From positions 77,773,410-77,837,409 of the forward strand of contig NC_134839.1 in assembly GCF_965363235.1 (NCBI RefSeq): a stretch of 64,000 nucleotides of DNA, given 5' to 3'. The notes under the pieces were generated by a model. That model was given only the letters and a program-made list of their open reading frames with translations, was not told the origin of the DNA and did not search any database. Every line of letters starts with the position of its first letter. Within the stretch, counting starts at the first letter, position 1. Shown piece after piece: positions 13,501 through 23,574 of the stretch. A program made the translations under genes and the position numbers. This DNA comes from Mytilus galloprovincialis (Eukaryota > Mollusca > Bivalvia > Mytilida > Mytilidae).

Positions 13501-16500
13501 AGGGGTAAAAATTTGCACTGATGGTTATTATCTTATATGCAATGAAAATGAACACCTAGATTTGTGTTGAAAAAATAAGTAGGGGCGGATACAGTCATTT
13601 TAAAGGGGTGTCCAAATTCAAAAACATTGCTCGTAAAAAGAGGGTCCAAACCACGGGGGGTAACTTCGATATTCGTTTGGCAGGGGTGTGCCATTTTTGC
13701 CTCAAAAAACGTACCCATTTTGATATAACATTCACTGAAATTCAGTACCTATATAGTTATAAAAATATTAAAGAAAGAATGACCTATACTTATATACAAT
13801 ATTTAAAATATGACCCATGCTTATATAAGCACTAACTAATCATCACTTGTAATTCATAAATATACCAGCTTAGTACCCTTAAGTTTTTAAATATGAATTG
13901 ACATCGTTTGATGCACATATATTTTATCGTTATATATACGCATGGATTGTTGGATTATCTGCATGTTTAAGTGGGTGTGAAATTTTAGTGGGTGTGGGTG
14001 TATTTAGCGCATTAGCCATCCTACTATGCAGGAGTGCTTATTATTGTAGAAATTACATGTCAATACATTCAGAATTTCAAAATGTCGGCTTCCTTAGTTA
14101 CAGACAAGGAGATAGAGAATTTGACACTAACTGTCATCCAATCAGAATCATTGATACAAAATAATTTTAGTAGAATTGAACATTGACGTCATAGATAAAA
14201 AAAAAAGAGGGACGACAGATACCAAATGGACAACAGTCAAACTCATAAATCTAAAACAAACTGACAATGCCATGGCTGCAAATACAAAAAATACAAAAAG
14301 ACAAACAAACAACAGCACACATGACACAACATAGAAAACTAAAGAATAAACAACACGAACCCCACCAAAAAAACTAAGGGTTATCTCAGGTGCTCCGGAA
14401 GGGTAAGTAGATCCTGCTGCACATGTGGCACCCGTCGTGTTGCTTATGTGATAACAAATCCGGTATATAGTCTAATTCGGTAGGTCACATTCGTGAAAGG
14501 GAAGGGGATTGTAGTTACGACGTAAGGAACATATCCGATATCATTTGTGAAACAGTTATTCCATAACGGTCAACCAACTCGTGATGGCGTCCGTAAAATT
14601 TACGAAGGGATGATTTCAACTTCACCATTTGGAACTCTTGGTTTAATAGCTTCCTTGTGAGCAGCAACCTCTATCAAGAAAATCATGATAGGAAATGCAA
14701 GCACGGGAATATCGTATCAATTGGGAGATATATACCCCGTATGCAGGTGCTGCTGGAATGTTGCTACTTAGAAATGGAAAGTTCACAATTGGAAAGCTGA
14801 AATCATCTCTTTTGTCGTAAAGTTTTGTTTTCAACCGACCCTCATTGTCAATTTCTAGATGTAAGTCAAGATATGAGGCCAACGTAACTGTATCTGTAGT
14901 ATCCTTTATCTCTAGCTCGATGGGATAGATGCGTTCTACATAGTCATCAAATTTTGAACTATTTAGTGAAAGAACATCATCTATATAGCGGAAAGTAGAG
15001 TTAAAGGATATTGCTTACTTCTTATCTTTCTTCCTAAGAAGTTCCTGCAAAAAGTCAGCCTCACAATAATAAAGAAACAAGTCGGCAAGTAGAGGGGCAC
15101 AGTTTGTTCCCATTGGAATGCAGATAGTCTGTTGAAAAGTCCTCCGAACGTAACAAATATGTTGTCAATCAAGAAATCAAGCATCTTGATAATATCAGTT
15201 TCAGAGAATTTTTTGTTTGAATCAGAGTGACCCTTTACAAAGTAGGATTTTTCCCTCCCTAAGACAAGATACTTGTATCTACGTTGGCCATTCTTTTTTT
15301 CTGATGTCAGGGGCTGATCCAGCCGTTTTAAAAAGGGGGGTTCCAAACCCAGTGTAAAAAAGGGGGGTCCAACTATATGCTCCCATTCAAATGCATTGAT
15401 CGTCCAAAAGAAAAAGGAAGGGTTCCAACCCGCAGACCCCCTCCCTCTTTCCTTGATCCGCCACTGAGAAGCAAAGCAATACCAACTCTTCCAATGTGTC
15501 TCTTAGTTTGGAATGTGGAATACTTGTGTAAAGAGTAGAAAAGTCAAATGTTTTAATACTGTTACAAGATGAAAGAGTTAGATTGTATGTACTCTAAAAG
15601 ATCTTTGGAATTTTTAAGTATCCACATCTGATTCATGTCCCCTCTAAATGACACCGAAACATTTATATTGAAGATCAAGTCAGGAGACCAATTGGCGGGG
15701 TTTATTTGGGAACTTATTTGAAAGGTGAACTTTCAAATGAATTGATTTAATTTTATATAATAATTGACCATTAATAATGTAAGATTCTCAATAGCAAATT
15801 TATGTATGATATGAAGATCATACATGTACCCAAATCAATATACAGTTATCAAACGTAAATGCATTTTAATATAGGAAGTCATTAAAAAGGAGGGTCATTT
15901 TTTTTTATAAAATCTCGCAAAATTATGACCCACGTTTTTGGCACATCCCCGTATACCCAATGATAGGAAATTACCCCCGTGGTCCAAACCCCCTTTCCCT
16001 GTATCCGCCTCTGTAAAGCTATACAGAAACACTTGCGTGCGGAAGTGCATTATCATATGAAATCAGTTATGATCAATAACGAAACTTGCAGTAACCAGCT
16101 AGATTATGCAGATAGCTAAATCAAGGATAAGTATACATATAGTAAGTCGTACAATACAAATCATGGCGAAATGCAATATCAAAATCTGTCGAAGACAAAT
16201 AGAAACGAAGACAAAACGCAACCGTACACGATAGTCAACAGCAATCGGGAACACATATCCTATCGATAACAGGTACATGTAAGGCCGCATAAAAATATAT
16301 ATGTGGTTCCAGTTACCCTACCTACCCTACTTTTTAGCCTCTAAAATAGCTTACACTAAATATCGTTTTGCCATTTTTAATTAAGCACTGTTCAAGTCAG
16401 AATGTTCCTCCGATAGACTCAAAGTAAAAATAAAACATAAAATAAAAAAATCCCTACCTACCAATACCCAATTTTTTTAAAAGATGTAACTGGAACCACA

Positions 16501-16690
16501 CATACTTTTTTATTTGGCCTAATACTAATAAGACGTCAATGGACTGACTTGTTGTTAAGAAGCCATAGGCACAAACGCTTTAATTTTAAAAGTAGATTTT
16601 TATACTTGCTACTTACAAACACATTGTCATGAAGAATAATAAGATCGTGATCAGCCATCCTGGAATTGTTGCGATCCCAAAGAAATCCAT
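2822..16690 (-). CDS. CYP3-clan cytochrome P450, copy B, first four exons
   Basis: Exons: 16690-16617, 10357-10261, 4803-4751, 2918-2822, with the same sizes (74, 97, 53, 97 nt) and phases as copy A. They join in frame to 107 residues: anchor MDFFGIATIPGWLITILLFF, hinge GIPGPRP, GVLQTDLDNLQKHGKIFG and DVDIIKQICIKDFSKFPNRI. No exon 5 was recognised between 2821 and 1, so the gene continues past the left edge or is truncated. It lies downstream of copy A in the same orientation, a head-to-tail tandem pair. Introns hold several inverted-repeat elements. No stop or frameshift is seen in the visible part, so I cannot tell whether it is functional. Confidence 0.8.
3009..3495. mobile_element. Inverted-repeat MITE in P450 copy B intron 3
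   Basis: About 487 bp. The ends match as inverted repeats over roughly 70 bp, starting TATATGTTGTGTACAAG and including the palindrome TACAAATTATAATTTGTA on each side. No ORF of its own. Confidence 0.7.
4751..4803 (-). CDS. P450 copy B exon 3
   Basis: 53 nt encoding GVLQTDLDNLQKHGKIFG; splice phases as in copy A exon 3. More diverged than exons 1, 2 and 4. Confidence 0.75.
5078..5405 (+). repeat. GGGGAATGTGTCAAAGAGAC-family dispersed repeat, long copy
   Basis: About 330 bp. Shorter or matching copies lie at 10400-10580 (minus), 27425-27578 (minus), 57930-58262 (plus) and 60905-61018 (minus). The copies share the motif AAGAGACAACAACCCGACC. Ends in a long A run and (CA)n at 5405-5451. Confidence 0.65.
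5405..5451. repeat. Poly(A) and (CA)n simple repeat
   Basis: An A run of more than 30 followed by CA repeats, at the end of the dispersed repeat above. Confidence 0.9.
6119..6300. repeat. Dispersed repeat, pair with 9614-9780
   Basis: AACGTTCAAACCTATG.. through CATTTTCCAAAAGACCAAA recurs at 9614-9780 in the same orientation. Flanking segments (5975-6060 and about 9815-9905) match in opposite orientation, so the pair is rearranged. Function unknown. Confidence 0.55.
6645..6830. mobile_element. Single arm of the foldback element family
   Basis: Matches the left arm and centre of the element at 48912-49358 (ACAGTGTGGCTATGGACATT through GTTTTGATTTATAT). The opposite arm is not present here. Confidence 0.55.
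7396..7507. repeat. Imperfect inverted repeat, arms about 32 bp
   Basis: Left arm TGTTCCGGACCTTATGAGTA.. (7396-7428) is the reverse complement of about 7473-7507 with one or two mismatches; the roughly 45-bp loop repeats GGACCATAT. No coding signal. Confidence 0.6.
10261..10357 (-). CDS. P450 copy B exon 2: proline hinge
   Basis: 97 nt. Encodes SLYCQTTFWRLGIPGPRP then TLFLGNIMEFVKK, nearly the copy A exon. Acceptor TTATAG, donor AAG/GTCAGA identical to copy A. Confidence 0.85.
10491..10522. repeat. Poly(T) tract
   Basis: A T run of about 32 inside a minus-strand copy of the GGGGAATGTGTC-family repeat. Confidence 0.9.
10730..11110 (-). repeat. GACGAAACGCGCGTCTGG-family dispersed repeat
   Basis: Contains GCCAGACGCACGTTTCGTCTAC, CTCAGATCAAAATAGTTCT and a trailing GACGAAACGTCCAC..GTGGCATCGACCCAG. 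Other copies are at about 17143-17400, 34590-34690, 44850-45150 and 45160-45385. Confidence 0.6.
11250..13045. repeat. Composite repeat with 502-bp tandem units
   Basis: Starts GTGGCCCGAAGGGCCAGGTGAGC, then a CGTCGTCCGTCGTCCTGCGTC minisatellite (about 11287-11410). Then 502-bp units begin at 11413, 11915 and 12417, the third broken near 12565. A decayed further unit lies at about 12782-13000 and it closes with GTGAGCGACACAGGGTCC. A poly(G) tract is at 12712-12729. Lies in P450 copy B intron 1. Confidence 0.75.
14196..15735 (-). mobile_element. Decayed reverse-transcriptase element, copy 1
   Basis: Minus-strand pieces read FDFSTLYTSIPHSKL, NGQRRYKYLVLGREKSYFVK, DIIKMLDFLIDNIFVTFGG, SYLDLHLEIDNEGRLKTKLY and YISQLIRYSRAC, in RT order but with stops and frame changes. 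A 159-bp MITE interrupts it. The noncoding 3' part (14196-14640) matches 29816-30240. RT lineage is uncertain; Penelope-like or a related non-LTR type is possible. Confidence 0.7.
15308..15466. mobile_element. CAG..GGCGGAT MITE inside RT copy 1
   Basis: 159 bp with ends CAGGGGCTGATCCAG and GATCCGCCACTG. Same family as 56851-57015 and 63108-63268. It splits the RT reading frame. Confidence 0.65.
16283..16519. mobile_element. GGCCAAATAAAAA MITE, copy 1
   Basis: 237 bp with about 34-bp inverted ends (GGCC..ATATGTGGTTCCAGTTAC at left, its complement ending ATTTGGCC at right) flanked by TAA on both sides. Located in P450 copy B intron 1, close to exon 1. A second copy lies at 28723-28962. Confidence 0.7.
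16617..16690 (-). CDS. P450 copy B exon 1
   Basis: ATG at 16690-16688, 74 nt, donor GTAAGT. The protein differs from copy A exon 1 at few positions, mostly conservative (LVT to LIT). Flanking intron and 5' sequence also match copy A. Confidence 0.82.
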
Positions 16691-16769
16691 GTTTAACTGT
16701 TTCTGAAGTTAGCCGATAAACAAGGTAAATCCGGTGGATAAATATTCAATTAGTTAATTTACAATTTTC

Positions 16770-16778
16770 TATAAATAG
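16770..16778 (-). promoter_or_regulatory. TATA-like box upstream of P450 copy B
   Basis: Coding-strand CTATTTATA lies about 80 bp before the ATG and is kept at nearly the same distance in copy A. The conservation is seen; a promoter role is inferred. Confidence 0.35.
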
Positions 16779-19700
16779 AAATGATCTGAATGTGTATGGA
16801 GGGCAACTTGAATCAAAATTTACCTACTTAAGGAATGCATTAGTTCACTCTTAATCATGAATAGCTTTCTTTAAAATACTTGCAGTAATGTTTTAGTCAC
16901 ACTAGATATTCATAGAATGTGTTTACAATAATTAAACTCATCATAGATACCAGGACTAAATTTTGTATACGTGTATTTGTGTATGTAATTTATAATTTCG
17001 ACACTATAAAAAACGCTGGTGAATAGATCTCTTTATGTATTGATTTAAGTGATAGATCCAACACTATGAATACATCCAAAAATCTTTCTATGTATTCGTT
17101 TTTATTCTGAAGTTAGTCAACACTTCGGTGTTATCATGTATGTCTATTATGTAGTCATTTTTATAGATTTACTGTTTGCAAAACTACATATTAAGGATGC
17201 TCTTATCCCCGGCAGAAAACCTTGGCCGTATTAGGCACAACGTTTTGGAACTTTAGGTCCTCAGTGCTCTTCAACTTTGTACTTGTTTTTGCTTTCGAAC
17301 TTTTTTTTATCTGAGCGTCACTGATTAGTCTTGTGTAAAAGAAACGCGCGTGTAGCGTATCAAATTATAAACCTGGTACCTTTTGATAGCTATTATTTTC
17401 GTGTCTTTCTGTCCTATATGTTTGCAAATTTATTTGTATTGTAGTCCTGTCATGTAAAAGCATATTTACCTGACGATATCGAGATATTGTTATTTAGTCG
17501 GATCTTAACATGTACTTGTGATTTGTTTTTACAAACCGGTATTGATAAAAATAATCAAACACATGTCGAAATGTTCAGTACTTAATTAAGTCTGTATTTA
17601 GATAAGATGATGCAAGCATACGACTTTTATTGCGTCTTAAACTTTGAGAGGCAAATAACTTTAACTACTCTATTAAAATATGGTATAAAAACGTTAATTA
17701 TGAGCTATGAAAGTCAAGTGGTTCGAGCATTTTTCTGAGGAAGTTTTTAAAAATTTCAAAGAAATATTTTTTACAGTGGGTTAGCTTTCATTAGTCTTCA
17801 CTATCCTATAGATTAACAACTTTTGGTTATATAATATAATTTAGAATTTTCATTGAAGTTGGAGCACGAATGCACAGTTAATTAATTATATTGATGTGCC
17901 ATTTGTATGCAAGAGTAAACATTTCTTTGTAGTATGTGCCGATTCGGAAAAAAAAGTCATGCCAGTATTGTCTCCCTTTAACAGGTTCATTATTTTGTAA
18001 TTAAATATAGGTTTCTGATATAAATTTGAATAATTACAAATGTATCAATTCAATATATTTCAGTTTTTGTTATTGGTGTATCAAAAACATTAATGTACGA
18101 ATATTATTTCATAAATTTGAAACGTTTAAAATGAAAACATACCAATATAAAGAACCGTTCATCATCAAAGACTATAAATGAAAATCGAATTATTTATCCC
18201 CTTCATGATAGATTGATTGGGAAATTAACCAGAGTTATCTAATGTTAATAACAGAGAGGAGGGACTAGCAAGCAATTGTTAATGGTAACTTATTTAACGT
18301 TAAAACAATTTTCCACTATAAACGAATGTTACTTTATACAAATATAAGGGCTTTGTTAGCTAAATCTACAACTTTTATTAGATATTATGAATTTTTATTA
18401 CAAAAGATTATATGCTACATGTAATGTTGTCATTTTAATGTTATATTCAACATTGAGGTTTGGCTAGCCACAAAACTAAGTTCAACCCACCATTTGTTTT
18501 CTGAAAATGTCCTGTACCTAGTCAGGAAAATGGCCATTGTTATATTATAGTTTGTTTCTGTGTGTGTTACATTTAATGTTGTGTTTCTGTTGCGTCGTAG
18601 TTCGCCTCTTATATTTTATGTGTTTCCCTCAGTTTTAGTTTGTAACCCGGATTTGTTTTTTTCTTCCAAAATCGATTTATGAATTTCAATCAGTGGTATA
18701 CTACTGTTGCCTTTATTCTACCATGCATATCTAAAATATTAAAATGATATAATGAATAATGTAGGACCATTAGAAGTTAATAACATGCGAACAAATAAAT
18801 GTGAAAGGAATTAATTAGAACACCACTACCTGATTTACAGTATTTGTAAGAAATAACTTTTAGCACTATTAAAACTGTAACACTTGAATTTTGGTGCATC
18901 CGAAACGCATTTCTATACCAGAACCACACAGACCAAAGTATAACCCCGTCGATGTATATATATATACTTTAAGATCTATATAACTGACAGGAACATAACA
19001 CAATTATATTAGGATCATCGTATAGCACTTTGCGCAGAAAGATTAGATATATTAAGCGGATAGCTTGTCCCTCACTATTTAGAATTTTAATTCATGCTTC
19101 CAGTGAGCCAGACCACTATGCCACCTAGGCAATATGAAAATATAGCTTTTGTAAGTCCGCTGTACTAGTACCTTGCATAGGCACCGCCTAGACCGGTTCC
19201 GCCAAAAGCAAGAACAAGATACATATTGGCACATAGCTTGAATACCTTGCAGATAAGGTTTCTTTTTGTCTCTCGTAAAGTACGATGAATCATGCTTTTT
19301 ATATTTGATTAGTTTACATGGTTTGCAATTTGAAAACGCTTTTGACTGACAGTAATAGAAATACCTAGTCTAATTTTTTAAAAGGTTGAAAAGTCTGTAA
19401 ACCTTTATTTACATTCCTATTATAACTGTCCAGTGTGTGTACCAAAGGATTTTAATAACAGTACGACTTATTTTTAAACAGGTCATCAAATTATGAACGC
19501 CCGATGATAGCTTGAAACTGCTATTTTGAGACATTGTTGCAGATTTTGAATATTCGTCCGAAAAACGTTTGAGCAGGACATCTTTAACCAAAACCAACTT
19601 AAAGTTGAAAGTAAGGCTATGCATTGTTTTTTGGCTACACATCTTATCAATTTAGATGGACTAGTGATATCCCTCGATGCAAAAGTTGTCAAAAAGATTA

Positions 19701-21009
19701 AGAACTTGCACTTATTATAAAATTCCGTCAACAGCAATACAAATACATCACTCAATAAATTAAGAATTTATGGAAATATGTTAAGTTGTGTATCGATATT
19801 TTACGCATATGATATAGACACTTCAATAAACCAATTTCAGGATTTGACAACTCTCAGAATTTGACATAGTGAGTGAAACACATGCCGGGCAAATTGTTCA
19901 TACACATGTAGCCAAACAATGTTAAGAGGGAAAAAAGATAAATCTGAAAAATGCACTAAACATTTATATCCGATACGAATGATCATGTTTTGTTGATTTA
20001 GAAATCATATTGTTCTAAAATGTTCTCTATAATTTCATACCGGTAAAATTAAATCCCACTGGATTAAGAATTAAATCCGGCTGAATTATTAAAGGCCTTA
20101 GCAACTCGCCCTACTAATGAACTGTATTGTCCTTTAAATATAATTCCTCTAAGGTGAATTAAGGAAGGAGAAATGCAGTTCTACATAAGAATTAGCTGTT
20201 CAAGTTCTCTCAACCAAAGAACCATAGCAAGAACAATACCCCCCACCTTCCAAAAAAAAAAGTAAAAATAAATAGATAAAAATATAATATTAATATAGCA
20301 TATTGAATAAATTAATCTTTATAATAAGCTGCCAGAATTCTAAGAATCTATACAAAAACAAATCTGACAGTTATGCACAACCTGTAACTCGAAACAAATT
20401 CAGTTAACCATATTTTTTAAGTATGTTTTTGAAGAAAAGCCTGGTATGAACTACATTATCGCAAATCTTTGTTGTACTTCAAATGTTTTAATTGTTTTAA
20501 CTACTTTAAGGAAGTTGCTATTTTTGTATTCAATTGTTTTATGGTACATTGCCTTCTTAATACTTAATAATACAATATAATAGTTGGCTTTATTGATATA
20601 AATGATTTCCCTTGTCGTAAGCGATAAAAGTATGCAACTGTTCTACGGTATAATTAAAACATTAGATATATTTGTTGATGCAAAACACTGTAACCATCTA
20701 CATATATCAGTCTATATCTTCTCCAACACACTGTAACTATTTACAAATACCAGTCTATCTCTTCTCCAATTTCAGTTTAATACCATTCTGTGCTTTAATA
20801 AAGCCACCTTTATGAAATGTGATTGGAACCTATAATAAATTATATAAAACATAGTTGGGTATTGGTTTTATTTGATATGCTGCTTGACATTGACATGACG
20901 TAAAACACTTATATGGTGTAGAAGACCATTTTCATTTAACAGATTTGTATTTTAATGAGTTTCTGTGTCTTTGATATATATATATATATATATTATAACA
21001 TTGATACAA

Positions 21010-21129
21010 GTGGATTATCGGATTTATCCAATCGAGATAGTTAAATTATCAATTTTAAAGTCCGAACCTCGGCGAAGACTTTAAAATTTATAATTTAACT
21101 ATCGAGATTGGATAAATCCGATAAACCAC
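21010..21129. repeat. Near-perfect hairpin, 53-bp arms
   Basis: 21010-21062 and 21077-21129 are inverted copies with about four mismatches and a 14-nt loop CGAACCTCGGCGAA. Reads like a small foldback element. Lies between the P450 copies. Confidence 0.75.
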
Positions 21130-21411
21130 GCGTTACTATGTAATAATCTGTTTCTCTAATGATTAAAAGACAAATTTCCTTTTTTCTAAACCAAAATCCC
21201 CTTCGAATGCCTTCCACTTTCCACGAAGTTGTCAATTTCATTAACACCTGTTAGAACATTTTGATCATTTCAGGGAGCTGAGAAAGGTTATGACCCTTTG
21301 ACTCGGCCAATCATCTTCTGAAATCACCGACAACCACACGTTGATTAATTTTTTTTTTATACAACGGGTTCGAAAAGGGATATTTTTCCATAGAATTAGA
21401 GAAATTGCTTT

Positions 21412-22008
21412 ATGGGAACAAACTGTGCGCCTCTTCTTGCCGACCTCTTTTTATTTTCATATGAATCGGAGTTCCTCCAGACACTTGTAAAAAACAAGAG
21501 AATCAAAGAAGCCAGATTATTTAATTTCACTTTCAGATATATTGATGATGTTCTTTCCATAAACAATACGAACTTGTCTGATTGGGTTCCATTAATATAT
21601 CCCCCAGAACTAGAGATTAAAGAAACAACAGACACGGCTTCCTCAGCCTCATTTTTAGACTTATATCTCGAATTTGACTTACACAGTCATCTCAGTACCA
21701 GAATCTATGACAAACGAGACGATTTTAATTTTGAAATCATAAATTTCCCCCACCTTAGTAGCAATATACCAACTTCACCTGCATATGAGATATATATTTC
21801 CCAACTTATTCGATATTCAAGAGCTTGCAGCTCCTACTCAGACTTTGTAATACGTCATCAGTGTCTGAGTAGAAAGTTGATGAAACAGGGGTATGTCAAA
21901 GAACGTCTCGTTCTTTTTCTAAAAAAGTTCATCGGAAGGTACCAAGACCTTGTTGATAAATATTCCGTATCAACTTCTCAAATAATACACGATGGTCTTG
22001 ATGTATAG
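21412..22008 (+). mobile_element. Reverse-transcriptase fragment, copy 2, 198-codon ORF
   Basis: Begins MGTNCAPLLADLFLFSYE, has the catalytic FRYIDDVLS box (Asp45, Asp46), then SASFLDLYLEFD, YDKRDDFNFEIINFPHLSSN and YISQLIRYSRAC, ending in TAG. The N-terminal RT half is missing and the Met is internal to the domain, so this is a truncated element, not a gene. A 3' noncoding tail follows to about 22760. Confidence 0.75.
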
Positions 22009-22760
22009 ATTCTTCGTACTGATGTTGTTTATCATCTTAACAACGTGTTATATAGTTCTTTCATTTGTCTTTGTTCTATTATTAATATTACTTTTACTGT
22101 TGAATGGTTTCATGTGATTTCCGTTTCACGTGGCTCGGTACTTATACATCTTGTCAATGTGTTTGTATCGGCTTTCATTTTTTTGTGGTTTGTTTTGTAT
22201 TTGCGACTTTTTGTATTTCTTTTGTTCTTATAACGTGACTCTGTACTTTAAAAGATCCCGTCAGTATGATATTGTTCTATTTATATGTCATTATGATATA
22301 TTTCTATTATGAATTACAATATACGTTGAACCACAAACGTCTAAATCGTTCAATCGCGTAGTGGAATTAACTATTTTTGGATTCTTATAAATTCTATATA
22401 TAACTTTTGGACTAGTTTAAATCTCGGTCTATTTCTTAAATTTATTCTTACATACTTTTGATTTTTTATTTTTGGATGCTAACATTCCCATGAAAATTTT
22501 AAAATTGTTTGTACGTACATTGAACGACAAATTTATGTGACGTATAAAATTTTCTGACGTCAGACACTCAAATCAATAAATGTGTTCGTAGATAGTAGAT
22601 GTTTTTGTGTTCTGTTAAATTGTTCCTTTTAAAATTGTTAAACGATGATGACTGATGTACCCATATTTTGACTATTATATTTATTGTGTCTGTTTATTTA
22701 ACGCATCAATGTAAAAATATCGGAAATTGATGAGAATGTTATTAAAGTGAGAGGGTTAGC
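22009..22760 (+). mobile_element. 3' tail of RT element copy 2
   Basis: AT-rich. From about 22240 (AAAGATCCCGTCAGTATGATATT) it matches 32245-32760 almost throughout, including GTTGAACCACAAACGTC and TTTTGGACT..TTTAAATCTCGGT. Confidence 0.6.
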
Positions 22761-23211
22761 GCTATAGAACCAGGTTTAATCCACCATTTTCTACATTTGA
22801 AAATGCCTGTACCAAGTCAGGAATATGACAGTTTTTGTCCATTCGTTTTTGATGCGTTTTGTTATTTGATTTTGCCATGTGATTATGGACTTTCCCAATT
22901 AATCTTCCTCTAAGTTCAGTATTTTTGTGATTTTACTTTTTACTAAGTATATTTAAACATATCATGATTCATATATTTGAAGTTTCATTAGAATTGAAAA
23001 CAGTCATTGTGAATAAAAATTCTTCAAACGCATAGATTTTCTCATATTTCTAAATATTATATAACAAAAACATAGAACAAATAATAAGACAAATAGTCTT
23101 TCAGTTCATTTTCTTGCAAAATGGATTATTTTCTGAATTAACCAAATTTAATATCTAGAAACCACTCAGAGTATGCAATAAGTGACTTCGTTATGTTATA
23201 AAAAAAAAAAC

Positions 23212-23385
23212 AAGGTTTAATCTACCATTGTCTAATAAAAAGAACAACCTGTACCAAGTCAGGAATATGACAGTTGTTGTCCATTCGTTAATGTGTTTCA
23301 GCTTTTGATTTTGTCATTCGATTAGGGACTTTTCGTTTTGAATTTTCCGCGGATTTCAGTATTTTTTGTCATTTTACTTTATATA
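23212..23385 (+). repeat. ACCAAGTCAGGAATATGACAG-family repeat next to haem exon
   Basis: The copy ends in the TTTTACTTT terminus, 27 bp before the P450 exon donor. Another plus copy is at 22765-22945; minus copies at 24530-24690 and 35545-35570 joined to 37397-37560. Confidence 0.65.
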
Positions 23386-23411
23386 AATATCTAAGAACAA
23401 CAAATATGTAC

Positions 23412-23574
23412 CTCAGTTTCATCACATCTAACAACAGTAAAATTTTGTACTATGGTAACAGCAGCCATTTTAAGTTCTGTAAGTGCTAGTCTCATACCAA
23501 CACAATTACGAGGACCAACACCAAATGGTAACCACGCATACGGGTGACGTTTCTCTTTGTTTTCTGGTGTGAAC
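23412..23574 (-). CDS. P450 copy A haem-binding exon
   Basis: 163 nt, phase 2 in and phase 0 out. Encodes PYAWLPFGVGPRNCVGMRLA; the Cys is the haem thiolate ligand. It ends VVRCDETE at a GAG/GTACAT donor, so a further C-terminal exon is expected. Confidence 0.92.

Larger units (their letters stand above)
13580..16013. mobile_element. Possible large inverted-end element around RT fragment
   Basis: The left end GGGGCGGATACAG and the right end CTGTATCCGCCTCTG are inverted. Internal stretches also mirror (CCACGGGGGGTAAC at left, TTACCCCCGTGG at right). The RT fragment lies inside. It could be one element or two inverted neighbours. Confidence 0.4.

Noticed and set aside
19409..19755. Overlapping minus-strand ORFs of 77 and 89 codons
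   Set aside because: They lie in the duplicated region upstream of P450 copy B, and the matching stretch upstream of copy A (41175-41400) does not keep the frame.
20040..20092. Minus-strand LILNPVGFNFTGMKL followed by a stop as the missing P450 C-terminus
   Set aside because: An acceptor-like CAG precedes it, but it is short and does not resemble a CYP3 C-terminal strand pair well enough.
21412..22008. A cellular gene of 198 codons
   Set aside because: The sequence is the C-terminal part of a reverse transcriptase whose other fragments lie nearby; the Met is internal to the domain.
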